64,000 bases of DNA from Actinobacteria bacterium UBA6100 (GTDB lineage Bacteria > Actinomycetota > Coriobacteriia > Anaerosomatales > Anaerosomataceae), in NCBI GenBank assembly GCA_002423585.1, contig DIWS01000019.1, positions 55,384 to 119,383 of the forward strand, read 5' to 3'. A model generated the notes under the pieces. That model had not been told where the DNA came from, did not search any database, and saw only the letters and a list, made by a program, of their open reading frames with translations. How positions within the stretch are numbered: position 1 is the stretch's first letter; every line of letters starts with the position of its first letter. Below, in pieces: positions 35,976 through 44,800 of this stretch. The position numbers were made by a program, and so were the translations under genes.

Positions 35976-36626
35976 GTGAGCGACGCCCTGATCCAGGCGC
36001 TCGCGCTCGGCGGCAGCGCCTTCCTGATCGGGCTCACAGGGGCCATGTCCCCGGGCCCGTACCTGACCGTGACCATCACCCGCACGGTCACCAAGGGGCC
36101 ACGCTCGGCGGCGCTGATGCTGGTGGGACACGCGCTGCTCGAGGGGCTCTTGCTCGTGGGCTTCGCTTTCGGCCTGCAGGAGATCCTCCGCAACCTCCAT
36201 GTCGCCCGCATGCTCTCCGGGGTGGGTGGCATCTTCCTCGTCTGGATGGGCTGGGGGCTGCTGCGCGGTGCCATCGCCGGGACTATCAGCCCGAATGCGA
36301 CACCGGGTCAGCCGGAGCCGCGGTTCGGCCCGGTGCTGTCCGGAGCAGCGGTGAGCCTGGCGAACCCCTACTGGACGCTGTGGTGGGCGACGATCGGCGT
36401 GAAGCTCGCCGCCGACGGCCTGGCCATCGGCCCGCTCGGCGTGGCGGCGTTCTTCATCGGTCACGAACTCGCTGACGTGAGCTGGTACGGGCTGGTCATC
36501 CTCGCAACATCGCGGGGCCGCACGCTGCTCGCCGACCGACCATACCGCATCATCATCGGCGCGTGCGCGCTCTTCCTGCTCTACCTCGGCGCACGGTTCG
36601 TTCTGAGCTCGCTCGACTTCCTCTAG
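35976..36626 (+). CDS. LysE/RhtB-family exporter
   Basis: The 216-residue membrane protein has six hydrophobic segments and the LysE-family opening GAMSPGPYLTVTITRTVTKG plus SLANPYWTLWWATIG in the second half. It is an amino-acid exporter type; the substrate is unknown. The start GTG 35976 has a poorly spaced AGGG. Its stop overlaps that of the convergent Cys-rich gene (CTAG). Confidence 0.85.
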   Translation: MSDALIQALALGGSAFLIGLTGAMSPGPYLTVTITRTVTKGPRSAALMLVGHALLEGLLLVGFAFGLQEILRNLHVARMLSGVGGIFLVWMGWGLLRGAIAGTISPNATPGQPEPRFGPVLSGAAVSLANPYWTLWWATIGVKLAADGLAIGPLGVAAFFIGHELADVSWYGLVILATSRGRTLLADRPYRIIIGACALFLLYLGARFVLSSLDFL

Positions 36627-36979
36627 CTGAGGGATGCGTACGGGTCAGCGAGGTCGAACGCCTCGACGTTCCAGTCGATACCGAACGCCCTGAGCTTCGC
36701 GTAGTACTCCTCTTCGGTGTGCTCCTTGTTGAGGATGTGGAAGCGGGCACCGTTGAGCCCGACACAGTAGGCGCAGTCGCGGCAGTCGACGCACTGCACG
36801 CACTCGACCACGCTGTCACAGTTGTGGCAGCTGATGCATGCGCGTGCGTTGTAGATGTAGTTGGAGTTGCGGCACGCCTCCACGTTGAAACACCCGTAGT
36901 TGTTGGCGTTGTCACGATCGTGCGTGTGCTCGTTCTTGAGCCTATGCCACTCGGCCAGGAAGTGCACGTTCTCGGTCAT
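36623..36979 (-). CDS. Cysteine-rich small protein
   Basis: The 118-residue protein holds ten cysteines in the middle (30, 36, 48, 51, 54, 60, 63, 66, 69, 72), in a CxxCxxC-rich ladder such as CVQCVDCRDCAYC, then GLNGARFHILNKEHTEEEYY. This order (Cys ladder, then a FxILNKE(Y/H)T(K/E)EEYY tail) is shared by proteins often labelled Caib/BaiF in uncultured bacteria, a label that does not describe function. It may bind zinc or an Fe-S cluster. ATG 36979 has a GAGAGGA site. The true role is unknown. Confidence 0.7.
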   Translation of the reverse strand: MTENVHFLAEWHRLKNEHTHDRDNANNYGCFNVEACRNSNYIYNARACISCHNCDSVVECVQCVDCRDCAYCVGLNGARFHILNKEHTEEEYYAKLRAFGIDWNVEAFDLADPYASLS

Positions 36980-37007
36980 GTCATCCTCTCTTCGCTCAGG
37001 CCGGGTC

Positions 37008-37013
37008 ATTGTA
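37008..37013 (-). promoter_or_regulatory. -10 box of Cys-rich gene
   Basis: Minus-strand TACAAT (37013-37008) is a strong -10 box. It lies over the longest possible start (37009), which supports ATG 36979. A -35 box is not clear. Confidence 0.4.
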
Positions 37014-37114
37014 GCGCGTCGGCTACCGAGCGCGACAGAGTACGGGCGACTTGGTGGGACGCGATCGATCCGACCTGTGTTGAGGATGGCGCCACCCCGC
37101 AGATCAGGTGGGCT

Positions 37115-38995
37115 CTAGCGCGATTCGCGAGATCCGGCGGACCCCGGGTCGACGGCCGTCAGAGCCTGACGCTCGAGCACGCGTTGCGGGACCGAGGCGA
37201 CCACCACCCTGTTGCGGCCGTCACCCTTCGCCTCGTACAGCGCCGCATCAGCCGCCGTGAGCAGGCCTTCCGCACTTTCACCGTGCTCGCCGAGGAGCGC
37301 GATGCCGATCGACAGCGTCACTCCTCCCAGAGGTTCGCCATGGAACTCGAGGTGAAGACCTGCGACTCCTTCGCGCAGACCTTCAGCGCGCGTGAACGCG
37401 CTGGCCAGATCGGCACCCAGCCACACCGTCACGAACTCCTCGCCCCCGTACCGGGCCACCAGGTCCCCGGCCCTCGTGTGGTCCCTGAGGTACCCTCCGA
37501 CCTGCTTGAGCACGTGATCCCCCGCCTCATGCCCGTACGTGTCGTTGAAGTCCTTGAAGTGGTCGATGTCTATGAAGCCCACAACGAGCGGAGTCGATTC
37601 GCGTCCGGCCCGGGCGATCTCGCGCGAGAGTCCCTCTTCAAGGATCCGGCGATTGTACAGACCCGTGAGCGGATCGCGGAGAGCCTGCTCGCGCAGCCTC
37701 TCGCGCAGCTGCATGTTGGAGATCGCCAGCGCAACGCGACCGGCGAACGAAGCCAGGGTGGCGCGTTCGTGCTCGAACGAACCGGATTCGGCACACGGGT
37801 CCCACCCGCTGCGCCCCACCAGCACGATCGTGCCGAGCCGCTCCCCGTGCGCCACCAACGGGATGCACGCCGAGCATGCGTCCGGAACGTGTACGTGCTG
37901 GCACGGAGGGAGATCCGGCTTGTCTGAACGGGTCCAGTGGGCACGCGCGGTCCTGAGCGACCAGCACTCGCCCTGTTCGTAACGCTCCACCAGTGGCTCG
38001 TCGTCACCCCATCCGACCGCACGCGCGAGACCGGGGCCATCCCCCTCGAACAGGTAGAGCGCACCCTGGAACCCTGCGAACAGCCTTTGCCCGTAGCTCG
38101 CGATCACGGAATACGCCTCGGACCACGACAGATCGGCCTGCAGCAACTCGTCCATCTCACCGGCGAGCTCCATCTCGGTGCTGGAGTCCTGCGCCTGCTG
38201 GAGAAGCCGGTGCAACTCACCATTGACGGCAGCCAGGTGCTCCTCGGTCGCGGAGTGCTCCTCGACCCGGTCATGCAGGGAGCTCAGAGCGACGCGGAGG
38301 TTCACGCGCATCGTCTCGAACACGGCAGCGAGGTCGCTGATCTCGTCGCGACCCACCTGCGGGATCTCGCGGTCCAGCTCTCCGTCCGCCAGGCGCTGCA
38401 CCGCCTCGTCCAGGATCGCCAGGGGGCGGGCCACCGAACGCGACGTGAAGATCCCGATCCACAGGATGGTCGCCAGCATCAGAGTCGCCAACACGAACGT
38501 CGCGACCCGGGCACGGGCGACTCTCACGTTGAGAGCGTCCAAAGCGTCCGCGGCTTGCATGCGCTCATTCTCCGCGAGCTCGTCCAGCGGAACGAGCATC
38601 CGGTCGAGGGCGCCGGTGAGTCCGGACGTTCGTCCCCGAACCGCGACACGCACCTCAGCCCACGCCGCCCGGATGCGCTCAAGAGAGGCGCTCTCGCTCT
38701 GTCCGATCGAGCCCGGGGAGTCCCCGTAGTCGGTGACTGCGCGGTCGAAGCGCGTGGCGGCGGCCTCGAAGGCGATCTGATCCTCATACTGGCCCGAAAT
38801 CACGTAGATCGTTGCCAGGCGCCCCGCTTCCTGCGCGCGTGATGTCATCTGCTCGCTCAGCGAAGCGGCCTCGAAGTGCACGTCACGGACGCTCTCACTC
38901 CCCGCCTGGATAGGGGTGAGCACAGCGTAGGCACTGATGATGACGCTGGCCGCACCGACGGCGGCAAGCATGGTGATGCGATGTCTGGTCTTCAA
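37115..38995 (-). CDS. Diguanylate cyclase: membrane, HAMP, GAF-like, GGDEF
   Basis: The 626-residue protein has TM1 (about 9-29), an extracytoplasmic helical sensor with ~130 residues, TM2 (about 164-184), a HAMP domain, a coiled coil, a GAF-like domain (about 290-430, with an unusual Cys cluster CQHVHVPDACSACIP) and a GGDEF domain. The catalytic site is intact (RYGGEEF, about 517-521), with an RxxD inhibitory site (RAGD) five residues before. It should make c-di-GMP with product inhibition. The start is uncertain; TTG 38995 with AGGGG is favoured over ATG/GTG up to 39103. Confidence 0.88.
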   Translation of the reverse strand: MKTRHRITMLAAVGAASVIISAYAVLTPIQAGSESVRDVHFEAASLSEQMTSRAQEAGRLATIYVISGQYEDQIAFEAAATRFDRAVTDYGDSPGSIGQSESASLERIRAAWAEVRVAVRGRTSGLTGALDRMLVPLDELAENERMQAADALDALNVRVARARVATFVLATLMLATILWIGIFTSRSVARPLAILDEAVQRLADGELDREIPQVGRDEISDLAAVFETMRVNLRVALSSLHDRVEEHSATEEHLAAVNGELHRLLQQAQDSSTEMELAGEMDELLQADLSWSEAYSVIASYGQRLFAGFQGALYLFEGDGPGLARAVGWGDDEPLVERYEQGECWSLRTARAHWTRSDKPDLPPCQHVHVPDACSACIPLVAHGERLGTIVLVGRSGWDPCAESGSFEHERATLASFAGRVALAISNMQLRERLREQALRDPLTGLYNRRILEEGLSREIARAGRESTPLVVGFIDIDHFKDFNDTYGHEAGDHVLKQVGGYLRDHTRAGDLVARYGGEEFVTVWLGADLASAFTRAEGLREGVAGLHLEFHGEPLGGVTLSIGIALLGEHGESAEGLLTAADAALYEAKGDGRNRVVVASVPQRVLERQALTAVDPGSAGSRESR

Positions 38996-39141
38996 AGAGT
39001 CAACGCCCCTGGGTTCACGCAGTGGATTTGGAGCTGGATACCGTCTACGGGTCTTATCGGCACATATCCCCGCGTTCATGAAGGCCCGTCGGTCTGTGCA
39101 CACACGCCACGCGTCCGGACGGCAGGCACCAGAAGAGCAGA

Positions 39142-39171
39142 CAGGGCCCCGGCGGTTCGGCCGGGGCCCTG
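39142..39171 (-). terminator. Terminator after groEL
   Basis: CAGGGCCCCGGC (39142-39153) pairs with GCCGGGGCCCTG (39160-39171) with a 6-nt loop, followed on the minus strand by TCTGCTCTTCT. It separates groEL from the GGDEF gene. Confidence 0.6.
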
Positions 39172-39203
39172 CAGAATGCGTTGCAGACGTTGCAGCGCGA
39201 GCG

Positions 39204-40832
39204 TTACATCATCCCGCCCATGCCACCCATGCCGGCCATTGCCGCTGCAGCGCCATCGTCCTTCACGGGGATGTCCGAGACGGTGGTCTCGGTGATGAGG
39301 ATCAGGGCCGCGATCGACGCCGCGTTCTGCAGCGCGGTGCGGGTGACCTTCACCGGGTCGATGACACCCATCTTCGCAAGGTCACCGTACTCGCCGGTGG
39401 CCGCGTTCAGACCCTCGCCCTTGGCGAGCGCCTTGACCTTCTCGACCACGACCGAGCCTTCGAAGCCTGCGTTGGCGGCGATCTGCTTCAGCGGCTCGTC
39501 GAGCGCCTTGCGGATGATCGTGACACCGATCTGCTCGTCGCCCGGGAGCGTGAGCGCGTCGAGTGCCGGAGCAGCGTCGGTGAGCGCCACGCCGCCGCCG
39601 GCGACGATGCCCTCTTCAACGGCCGCACGGGTCGCCTGGAGCGCGTCCTCGATGCGGTGCTTCTTCTCCTTGAGCTCGACTTCGGTAGCCGCGCCCACCT
39701 TGATGACGGCCACGCCGCCGGAGAGCTTGGCCAGACGCTCCTGGAGCTTCTCGCGGTCGAAGTCGGAGTCCGAGTTCTCGATCTCGTTCTTGAGCTGCGA
39801 GATGCGGGCCTTGATCTGCTCTTCGGCACCCTTGCCGTCGATGATCGTGGTGTCGTCCTTGGTGATCTTCACCTTGTCGGCACGACCGAGCATCTCGAGC
39901 GTGACGTTCTCGAGCTTGTGGCCGAGCTCCTCGGAGACGACCTGGCCACCGGTGACGATGGCGATGTCCTCGAGCATGCGCTTGCGACGGTCGCCGAAGC
40001 CCGGGGCCTTGACGGCCACCGAGGTGAACGTGCCACGCAGCTTGTTCACGACGAGCGTGGCAAGCGCCTCGCCCTCCACGTCCTCGGCGATGATGAGCAG
40101 GGCCTTGCCGGCCTGCATGATCTTCTCGAGGACCGGCAGGAGGTCCTGGATGTTGCCGATCTTCTGGCTGACGATCAGGATGTACGGATCCTCGAGCACG
40201 GCCTCCATGCGGTCCGCGTCGGTGATCATATACGGGTTGATGTAGCCCTTGTCGAACTGCATGCCCTCGACGGTGTCGATGTCGATGCCAAAGGTCAGCG
40301 ACTCCTCGACGGTGATGACGCCGTCCTTACCCACGACCTCCATCGCCTCGGCGATCTTGTTGCCGATGGTCTCATCGGCGGCCGAGATCGAGCCCACGTG
40401 GGCGATCTCTTCCTTGTCCTCGATCTCCTTGGCGTTGCCCTTGATCTCGGCGACGACGGTCTCGACGGCCTTCTCGATGCCGCGCTTGATGGCGAGCGGG
40501 TTCGCGCCGGCCGCCACGTTGCGCAGGCCCTCACGCACGATGACCTGGGCGAGCAGGGTGGCGGTGGTGGTGCCGTCACCGGCGACGTCGTTGGTCTTGG
40601 TGGCGACTTCCTTGACGAGCTGGGCGCCCATGTTCTCGATGGGATCGTCGAGCTCGATCTCCTTGGCGATGGTCACGCCGTCGTTGGTGATGGTCGGCGC
40701 GCCGAACTTCTTCTCGAGCACCACGTAACGGCCGCGGGGGCCGAGGGTCACCTTGACCGCGTTGGCCAGCTTGTTGACGCCGGCCTCGAGGCCGCGGCGG
40801 GCCTCTTCATCGAAACGAATATCCTTTGCCAT
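39204..40832 (-). CDS. groEL: Chaperonin GroEL
   Basis: The 542-residue protein has the nucleotide loop DVAGDGTTTATLLAQ, GRYVVLEKKFGAPTITNDG, and the Gly/Met tail GGMGGMM at the end. It forms the 14-mer protein-folding chamber with GroES. AAGGAGGGG lies before the ATG. It follows groES by 45 nt. Confidence 0.98.
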   Translation of the reverse strand: MAKDIRFDEEARRGLEAGVNKLANAVKVTLGPRGRYVVLEKKFGAPTITNDGVTIAKEIELDDPIENMGAQLVKEVATKTNDVAGDGTTTATLLAQVIVREGLRNVAAGANPLAIKRGIEKAVETVVAEIKGNAKEIEDKEEIAHVGSISAADETIGNKIAEAMEVVGKDGVITVEESLTFGIDIDTVEGMQFDKGYINPYMITDADRMEAVLEDPYILIVSQKIGNIQDLLPVLEKIMQAGKALLIIAEDVEGEALATLVVNKLRGTFTSVAVKAPGFGDRRKRMLEDIAIVTGGQVVSEELGHKLENVTLEMLGRADKVKITKDDTTIIDGKGAEEQIKARISQLKNEIENSDSDFDREKLQERLAKLSGGVAVIKVGAATEVELKEKKHRIEDALQATRAAVEEGIVAGGGVALTDAAPALDALTLPGDEQIGVTIIRKALDEPLKQIAANAGFEGSVVVEKVKALAKGEGLNAATGEYGDLAKMGVIDPVKVTRTALQNAASIAALILITETTVSDIPVKDDGAAAAMAGMGGMGGMM

Positions 40833-40877
40833 ATCGGGTGATTCCCCTCCTTCTGAGTGTGAGGTGGCGGATACTGA

Positions 40878-41171
40878 CTAGTCCTGCACGACCGCGAGGA
40901 TGTCGCCCTGCGACATGATGAAGTACTCCTCGCCATCGACCTTGATCGAAGTCTTGCCCCACTCCTTGTAGATGACGACGTCGCCGACCTTGACATCCAT
41001 CGGCAGGCGCTTGTCGCCCTCGTCTTCCCAGCGGCCATCGCCCACGGCCACGATCTCGCCCTTCTGGGGCTTCTCCTTGGCCGTATCGGGAAGGAATATC
41101 CCGCTCTTGGTCTGCTCCTCGGCCTTGGCCGGCTTGACGACGACGTTATCGAACAGCGGCTTCAGATTCAT
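40878..41171 (-). CDS. groES: Co-chaperonin GroES
   Basis: The 97-residue protein opens LKPLFDNVVVKPAKAEE, with the mobile loop KSGIFLPDTAKEKPQKGEIV. It caps GroEL. GGAGGG precedes the ATG. It is the first gene of the CIRCE-controlled groESL operon. Confidence 0.97.
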   Translation of the reverse strand: MNLKPLFDNVVVKPAKAEEQTKSGIFLPDTAKEKPQKGEIVAVGDGRWEDEGDKRLPMDVKVGDVVIYKEWGKTSIKVDGEEYFIMSQGDILAVVQD

Positions 41172-41233
41172 GCTCTACCCTCCTACTCCAGTTGACTGAC
41201 AGCGGACGTGCGCGACGCCTCGCAGCGCCGCGA

Positions 41234-41257
41234 CAGATACCTGTATACCCGTATCTG
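41234..41257 (-). repeat. Inverted repeat in groES leader
   Basis: CAGATAC (41234-41240) and GTATCTG (41251-41257) form a perfect dyad in the mRNA leader, between CIRCE and the groES start. A similar palindrome CAGATATCTG lies at 41363-41372. The role is unknown. Confidence 0.4.
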
Positions 41258-41264
41258 AACGCGG

Positions 41265-41291
41265 TTGGCACTCTAGAGCGCCGAGTGCCAG
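41265..41291 (-). promoter_or_regulatory. CIRCE operator of groESL
   Basis: TTGGCACTC (41265-41273), nine bases, GAGTGCCAG (41283-41291) match the CIRCE consensus TTAGCACTC-N9-GAGTGCTAA. It lies just past the -10 box and is the HrcA repressor site for heat-shock control. Confidence 0.85.
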
Positions 41292-41299
41292 CGAAGGTG

Positions 41300-41328
41300 A
41301 TTCTATGCCGAGCGCATGCGCAATGCAA
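41300..41328 (-). promoter_or_regulatory. Promoter of groESL
   Basis: Minus-strand TTGCAT (41328-41323) and TAGAAT (41305-41300) are spaced by 17 bp, with CIRCE starting 9 bp downstream. Confidence 0.7.
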
Positions 41329-41357
41329 GGGCACCGCCCGCGAAATCTGATAATCAA

Positions 41358-42857
41358 TCACTCAGATATCTGCGGCTCCGCTCCCAGCCGCAGATTCGGC
41401 ACCGCGTCGGCGCTCAGGCCGAGGACCCGGCCGGCGGCAAGGTGGTCGTGGGCAGCAGCTGCGATCATCGACGCGTTGTCCGTGCACAGGCCGAAAGGCG
41501 GCACCGACAGCGCGATCCCCTCGGCGGCGAGTGCGGCACGCAGGCCCTCCCGCAGGGCCGGATTCGCGGCCACGCCACCCGCAAGCACAACGGCCTTGAC
41601 CCGGTGTCCCGTGGCCGCACGCAGCGTCTTGGCCACCTGCACGTCCACCACCGCCGCCTGGAACGAAGCGGCGATGTCGGGAACACGGAGCTCCCGCCCC
41701 GCGGCGCGCTCGGCCTCCACGTACTGGATGACGGCGGTCTTGAGACCCGAGAGCGAGACGTCGAGGTTCCCGCTTCGCAGCATCGGGCGCGGGAACGCGA
41801 TCGCCGCGGGATCCCCCGAATCGGCAAGTCGTGAGATCACGGGGCCGCCGGGATACCCAAGCCCGAGCAGTTTGGCGACCTTGTCGAACGCCTCACCTGC
41901 CGCGTCGTCGAGCGTGCGGCCGAGAAGCTCGTATCGGCCCCATCCCGGAACGTGCACGAGGAGTGTGTGGCCTCCCGACACCAGCAACGCCACCAGCGGC
42001 GGCTCCAGATCACCGTCGAGTAGGCGCGCGGCATAGATGTGACCCTCGAGATGGTTCACCCCCACAAGCGGCAGACCGGTCGCAAGCGCGAGACCCTTCG
42101 CATAGGCGAGCCCCACCACGAGTGCGCCCACCAGCCCGGGGCCCTGCGTCACCGCGATCGCGTGCAGATCGCCGAAGCCCACCCCGGCCTTCCCAAGCGC
42201 CTCCGCGACGACCGCCACGACCGCCTCGGTGTGCTTGCGCGACGCGATCTCGGGAACGACGCCGCCGAAGCGAGCGTGAAAGTCGATCTGACTCGCCACC
42301 ACCGACGCGAGCTCTTCGCGCCCCCCGCGCATCACCGATGCCGCGGTCTCGTCGCACGATGTCTCGATCGCGAGGACAAGATCATCGCCGGCGCGAGCTG
42401 CCGCCACCGCACCGGCCTGCGTCACGAGCGGCCGCGACCAGAGCACCAGCGCGTCTTCGCCCGTCTCCGGGTAGTAGCCGATGCGGCGACCGGCCACATC
42501 GAAGCCGCACGACGCGTACAGCGCCAGAGCCTCGGCGTTCGACTCGCGGACCTCGAGAGTCATGCGTGCGGCACCACGAGCGACCGCATCGGCCATCAGC
42601 CCCACCAGCAGCTCGCGCGCGTGGCCCTCGCGGCGATGGTCGCACTCGACAGCGATATCCATGACGTGGGCCTCCGACGAGACCACCATGATGCCGCCGA
42701 ACGCGACGACCCGTCCGCCGCTCTCGGCCACACGCCACACCCGGTCGGAGCGCGCCAGATCGTCGCGAAGCATGCCTTCGCTCCATGGCAGGGCGAAGCT
42801 CGCGCGCTCGATCTCGAGCACGCGAGGCAGGTCGGCCTCCAGCATCGGGCGGATCAC
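41358..42857 (-). CDS. tsaD: RimI-TsaD fusion: S18 acetyltransferase/t6A synthase
   Basis: One 499-residue frame holds two proteins. Residues of about 1-150 are a RimI-type GNAT (IRPMLEADLPRVLEIERASF, then EVRESNAEALALYASCGF). Residues of about 165-499 are TsaD: LAIETSCDETAASV, metal-site HLEGHIYAARLL, LVSGGHTLLV and AGGVAANPALRE. TsaD forms the N6-threonylcarbamoyl group of t6A37 in ANN-decoding tRNAs; RimI acetylates ribosomal protein S18. GTG 42857 overlaps the tsaB stop (GTGA). The 42858-43199 upstream extension is antisense to nothing recognisable and out of the homologous frame. Confidence 0.92.
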   Translation of the reverse strand: MIRPMLEADLPRVLEIERASFALPWSEGMLRDDLARSDRVWRVAESGGRVVAFGGIMVVSSEAHVMDIAVECDHRREGHARELLVGLMADAVARGAARMTLEVRESNAEALALYASCGFDVAGRRIGYYPETGEDALVLWSRPLVTQAGAVAAARAGDDLVLAIETSCDETAASVMRGGREELASVVASQIDFHARFGGVVPEIASRKHTEAVVAVVAEALGKAGVGFGDLHAIAVTQGPGLVGALVVGLAYAKGLALATGLPLVGVNHLEGHIYAARLLDGDLEPPLVALLVSGGHTLLVHVPGWGRYELLGRTLDDAAGEAFDKVAKLLGLGYPGGPVISRLADSGDPAAIAFPRPMLRSGNLDVSLSGLKTAVIQYVEAERAAGRELRVPDIAASFQAAVVDVQVAKTLRAATGHRVKAVVLAGGVAANPALREGLRAALAAEGIALSVPPFGLCTDNASMIAAAAHDHLAAGRVLGLSADAVPNLRLGAEPQISE

Positions 42858-43657
42858 GCCGTCGCCCCCGGTCCCGCGACGCCCCCGTGCGGCAGCGTCC
42901 CGGCACGACCGGCGCGCACGCGCTCGGCCTCCTCCGCATCGGACAGCCGTGTGTAGATCGGGAGCAGCGTCTGCGGGTGAGCAGCACCGCAGGCGTCCGG
43001 GCGCGAAAGCCCCGCGACCGCCGACAGCGTGCCCTCCCCGCTCTCGGCCCACGCCGCCGCCACGAGCGATGCGCCATCGGGTCTGCGCCGGCCTTCCGGC
43101 ACGAACGTCGCACGAGCGCCGAGCGCGGCGATGAGGACCTCGGCATGCTTGATCAGTCCGTTGCCGGTGAGCATGATGGGCTCGTCGAGCGCCGCCCACT
43201 CGGCCGCCACATCACCCGGGTGCGCGACCCGGTCGGGCGCGACTCGCGCCGCCGTGCCCGCGTGCGCACGGAACAGCGCCGGATAGACCTCACCGCGCAT
43301 CGCATCGCCGAGCACGCCGACGAGCCCCTCGGCCCGTGCGGCCAGCGCGACGGCGTCAAGCGTGCCGAAGCCGACCAGCGGGACGCCGAGCCCGTGAGCG
43401 AGGCCCTTGGCGGTGGCGACACCGATGCGCACACCGGTGAACGAGCCCGGACCCCGGCCCACGGCGATCGCCGCGAGGTCGGCCGGCGCGAGTGCGATCG
43501 TCGCGAGCATGCGCTCCGCCATCGGCAGCACCACGGTGTTGGCCGCTCGCGGCGCCGGCATGTCCCGGGCGATGAGCACCTCACCGGGAGCATCCAGATC
43601 GCCCACGGCCAGCGCAAGATGGTCGGTGGCGGTGTCGAACGCGAGGAAGGGCCTCAC
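42854..43657 (-). CDS. tsaB: t6A biosynthesis protein TsaB
   Basis: The 267-residue protein opens RPFLAFDTATDHLALAVGD and has AVGRGPGSFTGVRIGVATAKGLA, the TsaB signature. It is the scaffold dimer partner of TsaD. The C-terminal end (TLLPIYTRLSDAEEAE) is the usual YLR-like tail. GTG 43657 overlaps the tsaE stop by 4 nt and its own stop overlaps rimI-tsaD by 4 nt. Confidence 0.93.
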   Translation of the reverse strand: MRPFLAFDTATDHLALAVGDLDAPGEVLIARDMPAPRAANTVVLPMAERMLATIALAPADLAAIAVGRGPGSFTGVRIGVATAKGLAHGLGVPLVGFGTLDAVALAARAEGLVGVLGDAMRGEVYPALFRAHAGTAARVAPDRVAHPGDVAAEWAALDEPIMLTGNGLIKHAEVLIAALGARATFVPEGRRRPDGASLVAAAWAESGEGTLSAVAGLSRPDACGAAHPQTLLPIYTRLSDAEEAERVRAGRAGTLPHGGVAGPGATA

Positions 43658-44139
43658 CGCGGCGCCCCATCCTCGCGCACCGCAGCAAGCCACGCGGCCG
43701 CAAGGTCCCCGGCACGCCTCCCCGACGGCACGAGCTCGAAGCGCCGCTCCTGATCGCCGGCGCGGTGGACCACCACGAGCAGCCGGTCGGCCGGCAGCGA
43801 CGCGGGGAACCGGTCGCCCCACTCGACGAACGACGCGCCGTCGCCTTCGATCGTCTCGTAGAAGCCGATGTCCTCGAGCTCGGCCTCATGCTCGAGGCGG
43901 TAGAGATCGAAGTGGTAGAGCGGCAGCGTCCCGGGATGCACCACGAGCAGGTTGAAGGTTGGGCTCGTGACCGGCCCGTCCACGCCGAGGCCGTGCGCGA
44001 CCCCCTTCACGAGCCGCGTCTTGCCCGCTCCCAGATCACCCGCCAGTGCGACCACATCCCCGGGCACGAGGAGCGGCCCGAGCAGCGCGCCGGCGCGGCC
44101 GGTCGCGTCAGGATCGGATGTGGAGAACTCCAACGTCAC
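43654..44139 (-). CDS. tsaE: t6A biosynthesis ATPase TsaE
   Basis: The 161-residue ATPase has Walker A GDLGAGKTRLVKG (34-46), VTSPTFNLLVVHPG and LYHFDLYRLE, then the FVEWGDRFP motif. It supplies ATP hydrolysis to the TsaBD complex. GTG 44139 has a GAGGGAG site. It follows the uracil-DNA glycosylase gene by 13 nt. Confidence 0.93.
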   Translation of the reverse strand: MTLEFSTSDPDATGRAGALLGPLLVPGDVVALAGDLGAGKTRLVKGVAHGLGVDGPVTSPTFNLLVVHPGTLPLYHFDLYRLEHEAELEDIGFYETIEGDGASFVEWGDRFPASLPADRLLVVVHRAGDQERRFELVPSGRRAGDLAAAWLAAVREDGAPR

Positions 44140-44152
44140 GCTGCACTCCCTC

Positions 44153-44791
44153 TCAGAACAACGTCGGCGGAGCGGGGTTCCGGTCGCCGTCGGGTGACCC
44201 CGCCGACGTGTCGAGCACCGCGCGGAGCCGCTTGAAATCGTCGAGCAACACGGCGCGCTTGCTCTGGTCGTACAGTGCTGCGGCGGGGTGGAAGATCGGT
44301 ACGACGCGGCGACCCTCGGTATGAAAGAGCCGGCCGCGCAGCGCCGAGATGGGCCGCTGCGTGTCCAGGACGTGATGCGTCGCATGATTGCCGAGCGTGG
44401 CGATCACCTCCGGCGCGATCAGCCGCACCTGTTCGTTCAGGAACGGAGTGCACATCGTCACCTCCTCCGGCTGCGGATCGCGATTGCCGGGCGGCCGGCA
44501 CTTCAACACGTTGGCGATGTAGACCTCCGAACGATCCAGACCGATACTCCCCAGCAACTCGTCGAGGAGCTTGCCGGCAGCGCCCACGAAAGGCTCTCCC
44601 TGCAGGTCCTCGTTGCGCCCGGGCGCCTCGCCCACGAACATCAGCCGCGCGCTCGGGTCGCCGGTGCCGAAGACGAGCTTCGTCCGCGTTTCGCCGAGCG
44701 GGCACCGGTGGCAATCGCCGATGTGGAGCCTCAGCGCCTCGAGGTCCGCGCAGGCCAGCGGGAGGGGTTCTCCTGAGGACACGCCGTGCAC
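44153..44791 (-). CDS. Uracil-DNA glycosylase, family 4 (Fe-S)
   Basis: The 212-residue protein has motif A GEAPGRNEDLQGEPFVG, Cys27 and Cys30 (CHRC), Cys98 and Cys114, which hold the 4Fe-4S cluster of family 4 UDGs, and HPAAALYD in motif B. It removes uracil from deaminated DNA. The GTG at 44791 has an AGGGGG site; the frame follows the nitroreductase by 9 nt. Confidence 0.92.
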   Translation of the reverse strand: MHGVSSGEPLPLACADLEALRLHIGDCHRCPLGETRTKLVFGTGDPSARLMFVGEAPGRNEDLQGEPFVGAAGKLLDELLGSIGLDRSEVYIANVLKCRPPGNRDPQPEEVTMCTPFLNEQVRLIAPEVIATLGNHATHHVLDTQRPISALRGRLFHTEGRRVVPIFHPAAALYDQSKRAVLLDDFKRLRAVLDTSAGSPDGDRNPAPPTLF

Positions 44792-44800
44792 ACACGCCCC

